From SG8-30 sp963695085 (GTDB lineage Bacteria; Pseudomonadota; Gammaproteobacteria; Steroidobacterales; Steroidobacteraceae), in the NCBI GenBank assembly GCA_963695085.1, contig CAVOFV010000003.1, forward strand, positions 434,001 to 498,000: a stretch of 64,000 nt of DNA. The letters run 5' to 3'. The notes beneath the pieces are model-generated. The model was not told the DNA's origin, did not search any database, and worked only from the letters and a program-made list of their open reading frames with translations. A program made the position numbers and the translations under genes. Positions 60,598-64,000 of the stretch are shown here, in pieces; position 1 is the stretch's first letter; each line of letters begins with the position of its first letter.

Positions 60598-63500
60598 TCA
60601 GGGCGTGCCGAAGCCGCCGCCGCCCGGCGTCTCGATCAGCAGCCGATCGCCGGCCGCCATCCGCGCCGTGCCGCAGGCGGCGAGTTCCTCGACCGTGCCG
60701 TCCGCGCGCAGGATGCGGTTGCGGCCGCGGGCGCCCGGCGCGCCACCGGCCAGCCCGAAGGGTGCGACGCTGCGGTGGTTGGACAGGATCGCCGCATCCA
60801 GCGGCCGGCGGAACTCGATGCAGCGGACCAGGCCATCGCCGCCGCGGTGCAACCCGGCGCCGCCGGTGCCGCGGCGCAGGCTGAACTCCCGCAACAGCAC
60901 CGGGTAGCGGGACTCGAGCACCTCCGGGTCCGTCAGGCGCGAGTTGGTCATGTGCGTCTGCACGCCGGAAGCGCCGTCAAAGCCGGGACCCGCGCCCGCG
61001 CCGCCGGCAATCGTCTCGTAGTACTGGGTGTGCTCGTCGCCGAATGTCAGGTTGTTCATGGTGCCCTGCGACGCGGCCAGCGCGCCGAGCGCGCCGTACA
61101 GCGCATCCACGATGCACTGCGAGGTCTCGACATTGCCGGCCACCACGGCCGCCGGCGCCACCGGGTTCAGCAGCGAGCCGGCCGGCACGCGGATATCGAG
61201 TGGCCGCAAACAGCCCTCGTTGAGCGGCAGGTCGGACTCCACCAGCGTGCGGAATACATACAGCACCGCGGCGGTACTCACCGCCAGCGGCGCATTGAAG
61301 TTGCTGTCCGACTGCGCCGACGTTCCGGCAAAGTCGATGATCGCGCCACCCGCCGCGCGGTCGATCCGCACGCTGACCGCAATCACGCTGCCGTCGTCCA
61401 TCTGGTAGCGGAACGCGCCGTCATGCAGCCCTCCGATCACCTCGCGAACCTGCGCCTCGGCATTGTCCTGCACGTACCCCATGTAGGCCTGCACCGTGGC
61501 CAGGCCGTGCTCAGTGCACAGGTGCTTGAGTTCGGCAATGCCGCGCGCGTTGGCGGCGACCTGCGCCTTGAGGTCGGCGACATTCTGGTCCGGGTTGCGC
61601 GCCGGCCACGGCGGTTGCGCCAGCGCCTCGCGCAATGCCACCTCGGCGAGCTGGCCGGCCCGCAGCAACCGGAAGTTCTCGAACAGCACGCCTTCCTCGT
61701 CGATGCTGCGGCTTGCCGGCGGCATCGAGCCGGGCGTGATGCCGCCGATATCGGCGTGGTGCGCGCGCGACGCGACGAAGAACTCGGGCCCGGCCGCGCC
61801 GCTGGCGAAGACCGGCGTCACGACGGTGATGTCCGGCAGGTGTGTGCCGCCCGCGTACGGGGCGTTCAGCATCCAGGCGTCGCCGGGAGCCATCGCGCCG
61901 GGATTGGCGTCGATCACCGCGCGCACGCTCGCGCCCATCGAGCCCAGGTGCACCGGCATGTGCGGCGCATTGGCGACCAGCCGTCCCTCGCCGTCGAACA
62001 CGGCGCATGAAAAATCCAGCCGTTCGCGGATGTTGACTGACACGGCCGTGCTTTCGAGCACCGCGCCCATCTGCTCCGCGACGTGCATGAAACGATGATT
62101 GAAGAGCTCGAGGGACACCGGGTCCCGACGGCCGGCCTCGAGCGCCGGCCTGGGCCGCCCGCGCAGGCGCGTCAGGCGCAGTTCCGAGGCGGCGAGCACC
62201 TCGGCGCGCCAGTCCGGCTCGACGACGGTCGTCGCATTGGCCTCCACCAGGATGGCGGGTCCGTCCAGCGTCGATCCCGGCGCGAGGTGGTCGCGCCGAT
62301 ACACGGGAGTGACGCGGGCACCGTCGAACCAGGCCGGCACCGTCGTCACGGGAGTCGCGTCGCTGCGCCCGGCCGGCTGCGTCGCCAGGCCCGACCGTGG
62401 GCGGGTGCTGCGAGCCACCGCCTCGACACGCACCGCCGCAATCACGATCCCCTCCGTGCCCGGCTCGAAGCCGAACTGATCGCGGAACGCACGGCAGAAT
62501 TCCGTCACCATTTCCTGTTCGCCTGCCAGCACCACCGGCAGGATCATCTCGGTACCCGCGAGCCTCAGTTCCACGCTGCGTTCGTCTGACACGGCGGCGT
62601 GCGGCGCGCCCTGCTCCATGAGCCCGCGCCGGGCATCCTCGGCCAGCACGCCCGCCAGCGCATGTGCTGCCGGGCAGCCCCCGGCGTCCAGTCGCAGCTC
62701 CAGGCTGCGCCGCAACAGGATGCGCTGGTCGGCGAGGCCCACACCCCAGGCCGACAGTACGCCCGCCAGCGGGTGAATCAGCACCTCGCCGATGCCCAGC
62801 GAGTCGGCGACACGGCAGGCGTGCTGGCCGCCCGCGCCGCCGAAGCAGAACAGCGCGTAATCGGCAGCATCATGACCGCGCTTGACCGAAACGTGCCGGA
62901 TCGCGTGCGCCATCGTCTCGACCGCCACGTCGAGGAAGCCCTCCGCCAGCGCCGCCGGCGTGATGGATCTGCCGGTCTGGTCGGCGACCCGCCGTGCCAG
63001 TTCGTCGAAGCGGCGGCGCACGATGTCCGCATCGAGCGGCTCACGCCCGCCCGGCCCGAACACCGCGGGAAAGAACTGCGGCTGCAGCCGGCCGAGCAGC
63101 ACGTGCACGTCGGTCACCGCCAGCGGCCCGCCATTGCGGTAGCAGGCGGGACCGGGGCTGGCACCCGCGGACTCCGGGCCGACCCGCAGCCGGCCGCCCT
63201 CGAACTTGAGCAGAGAGCCGCCGCCCGCGGCGACGGTGTGTATGTCCATCATCGGCGCCTGCAACCGCACACCCGCGACGGCCGATTCGAAGCGGCGCGG
63301 ATACGCGCCGTCGTAGAGCGCGACGTCGGTGGACGTGCCGCCCATGTCGAAGCCGATCAGCCGGCGCCGCCCCAGCGCCACACCCGCCTCGGCCATGCCG
63401 ACCAGCCCGCCCGCCGGGCCCGACAGCAGCGCGTTCGCGCCGCGGAACGCCGCCGGCGCGGCCAGGCCACCGTTGCTCTGCATGAACAACAGCCTCGTTG

Positions 63501-63999
63501 CGGCGTGTTCCGGCCCGAGGCGCTCGAGGAATCGCGCCGCGTAACGCGACAGCAACGGCGTCAGGTACGCGTCGACGACCGTCGTGTCGCCGCGACCGAC
63601 CAGGCGGATCAGGGGCGAAATCTCGTGCGATGCACACACCTCGGCGAAGCCGAGCGAACGCGCCAGGGTGGCCGCCGCGCGCTCGTGCGCCGGGTGCGCG
63701 TAGCCATGCATGAACACGACCGCGATGCTGGTGATGCCGCGTTGCTGCAGCCGCTCGAGCCCGGCCTGCAGGGCCGCCTCGTCGAGCGGCTGCAGCACGC
63801 TGCCCTGCGCGTCGACCCGCTCGCGGGCCTCGAGCACGGCCGCATACAGCATCTGCGGCAGCACGATCTGGCGGACGAAGAGTTCCGGCCGGTTCTGGTA
63901 GCCGATGCGCAGCGCATCCGCGAAACCGGCGGTGATCACCAGTGCGGTCGGCACGCCCTTGCGCTCGAGCAGCGCATTGGTTGCGACGGTCGTGCCCAT
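60598..63999 (-). CDS. 5-oxoprolinase/hydantoinase family protein, 5' truncated
   Basis: At least 1,133 residues of a fused HyuA-HyuB-type ATP-dependent amidohydrolase, as in 5-oxoprolinase (about 1,200 residues). The HyuA part has the actin-like ATPase signature GFDMGGTSTDVALYDG and HTVAAGGGSLL. The HyuB part starts near residue 610 (RDPVSLELFNHRFMHVAEQMG). The C-terminus has RRGTGGAGLHRGGDGLVR and GGGGFGTP. The window ends at what is probably an internal methionine (MGTTVATNALLERKG), about 70 residues into the usual protein. The exact substrate (5-oxoproline or a hydantoin) is not resolved by sequence. Confidence 0.9.
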   Translation of the reverse strand: MGTTVATNALLERKGVPTALVITAGFADALRIGYQNRPELFVRQIVLPQMLYAAVLEARERVDAQGSVLQPLDEAALQAGLERLQQRGITSIAVVFMHGYAHPAHERAAATLARSLGFAEVCASHEISPLIRLVGRGDTTVVDAYLTPLLSRYAARFLERLGPEHAATRLLFMQSNGGLAAPAAFRGANALLSGPAGGLVGMAEAGVALGRRRLIGFDMGGTSTDVALYDGAYPRRFESAVAGVRLQAPMMDIHTVAAGGGSLLKFEGGRLRVGPESAGASPGPACYRNGGPLAVTDVHVLLGRLQPQFFPAVFGPGGREPLDADIVRRRFDELARRVADQTGRSITPAALAEGFLDVAVETMAHAIRHVSVKRGHDAADYALFCFGGAGGQHACRVADSLGIGEVLIHPLAGVLSAWGVGLADQRILLRRSLELRLDAGGCPAAHALAGVLAEDARRGLMEQGAPHAAVSDERSVELRLAGTEMILPVVLAGEQEMVTEFCRAFRDQFGFEPGTEGIVIAAVRVEAVARSTRPRSGLATQPAGRSDATPVTTVPAWFDGARVTPVYRRDHLAPGSTLDGPAILVEANATTVVEPDWRAEVLAASELRLTRLRGRPRPALEAGRRDPVSLELFNHRFMHVAEQMGAVLESTAVSVNIRERLDFSCAVFDGEGRLVANAPHMPVHLGSMGASVRAVIDANPGAMAPGDAWMLNAPYAGGTHLPDITVVTPVFASGAAGPEFFVASRAHHADIGGITPGSMPPASRSIDEEGVLFENFRLLRAGQLAEVALREALAQPPWPARNPDQNVADLKAQVAANARGIAELKHLCTEHGLATVQAYMGYVQDNAEAQVREVIGGLHDGAFRYQMDDGSVIAVSVRIDRAAGGAIIDFAGTSAQSDSNFNAPLAVSTAAVLYVFRTLVESDLPLNEGCLRPLDIRVPAGSLLNPVAPAAVVAGNVETSQCIVDALYGALGALAASQGTMNNLTFGDEHTQYYETIAGGAGAGPGFDGASGVQTHMTNSRLTDPEVLESRYPVLLREFSLRRGTGGAGLHRGGDGLVRCIEFRRPLDAAILSNHRSVAPFGLAGGAPGARGRNRILRADGTVEELAACGTARMAAGDRLLIETPGGGGFGTP

Positions 64000-64000
64000 G

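Overview
The window is a GC-rich chromosomal segment, densely coded, from what looks like a member of the Pseudomonadota, most likely a gammaproteobacterium. This is inferred from a separate nuoC and nuoD in a complete nuoA-N operon, and from RluF, NnrU, a YgbA-type protein, the short YebC/YeeN type and a LemA/M48 pair. No RNA gene, CRISPR array, insertion sequence or prophage gene was seen.

Layout. 1-5.7 kb: a 5'-truncated peptidyl-dipeptidase of the Dcp family, a small PH-like membrane protein, then an OPT peptide transporter downstream of a cyclopropane fatty acid synthase. 5.8-9.2 kb: deoC followed by a full aldehyde dehydrogenase and a half-length, catalytically dead aldehyde dehydrogenase homologue. 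9.2-15.3 kb: single genes, including a heme lipoprotein, a VOC-adenylate cyclase fusion, rluF, a SUI1-type factor, NnrU, YebC-like, a HicA-like orphan, a YgbA-like protein and a membrane protein. 15.5-28.6 kb: complex I, nuoA to nuoN on one strand with tight overlaps. nuoG is short, and nuoJ is out of frame in this sequence.

28.8-35.5 kb: a repeat-containing exported protein, a ZntB-like channel, an FG-GAP lipoprotein, and the reverse transsulfuration pair (cystathionine beta-synthase and gamma-lyase). 35.5-44.5 kb: a lipid-modification locus. Six enzyme and membrane genes overlap end to end on the minus strand (desaturase, FAD oxidoreductase, DUF1365, CFA synthase, DUF2878, second CFA-like methyltransferase) and are followed closely by a sensor kinase. 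The kinase meets its probable response regulator tail to tail in a shared CTAG. Divergent from the locus, behind an 18-bp perfect inverted repeat, are a SnoaL-like lipoprotein and a chalcone-isomerase-like protein.

44.5-53.4 kb: an electron-transfer locus (two small membrane proteins, a small multiheme cytochrome, a Tat-exported 4x[4Fe-4S] protein, an NrfD-type subunit, and a 13-heme cytochrome c fused to a membrane cytochrome b). The 3' end of the last gene is duplicated as a ~305-bp near-identical direct repeat 2,800 bp away. Between the two copies sits an unrelated lipoprotein gene whose ribosome binding site is a 13-G run. 53.6-64 kb: a small exported protein with an M56-like peptidase, a GAF-GGDEF-EAL protein, an M48 peptidase with LemA, and a 5-oxoprolinase/hydantoinase truncated by the window edge.

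Two genes (nuoJ and the desaturase) each need a single frame change to encode complete proteins. Because both are otherwise well preserved, sequence error is as likely as real inactivation.
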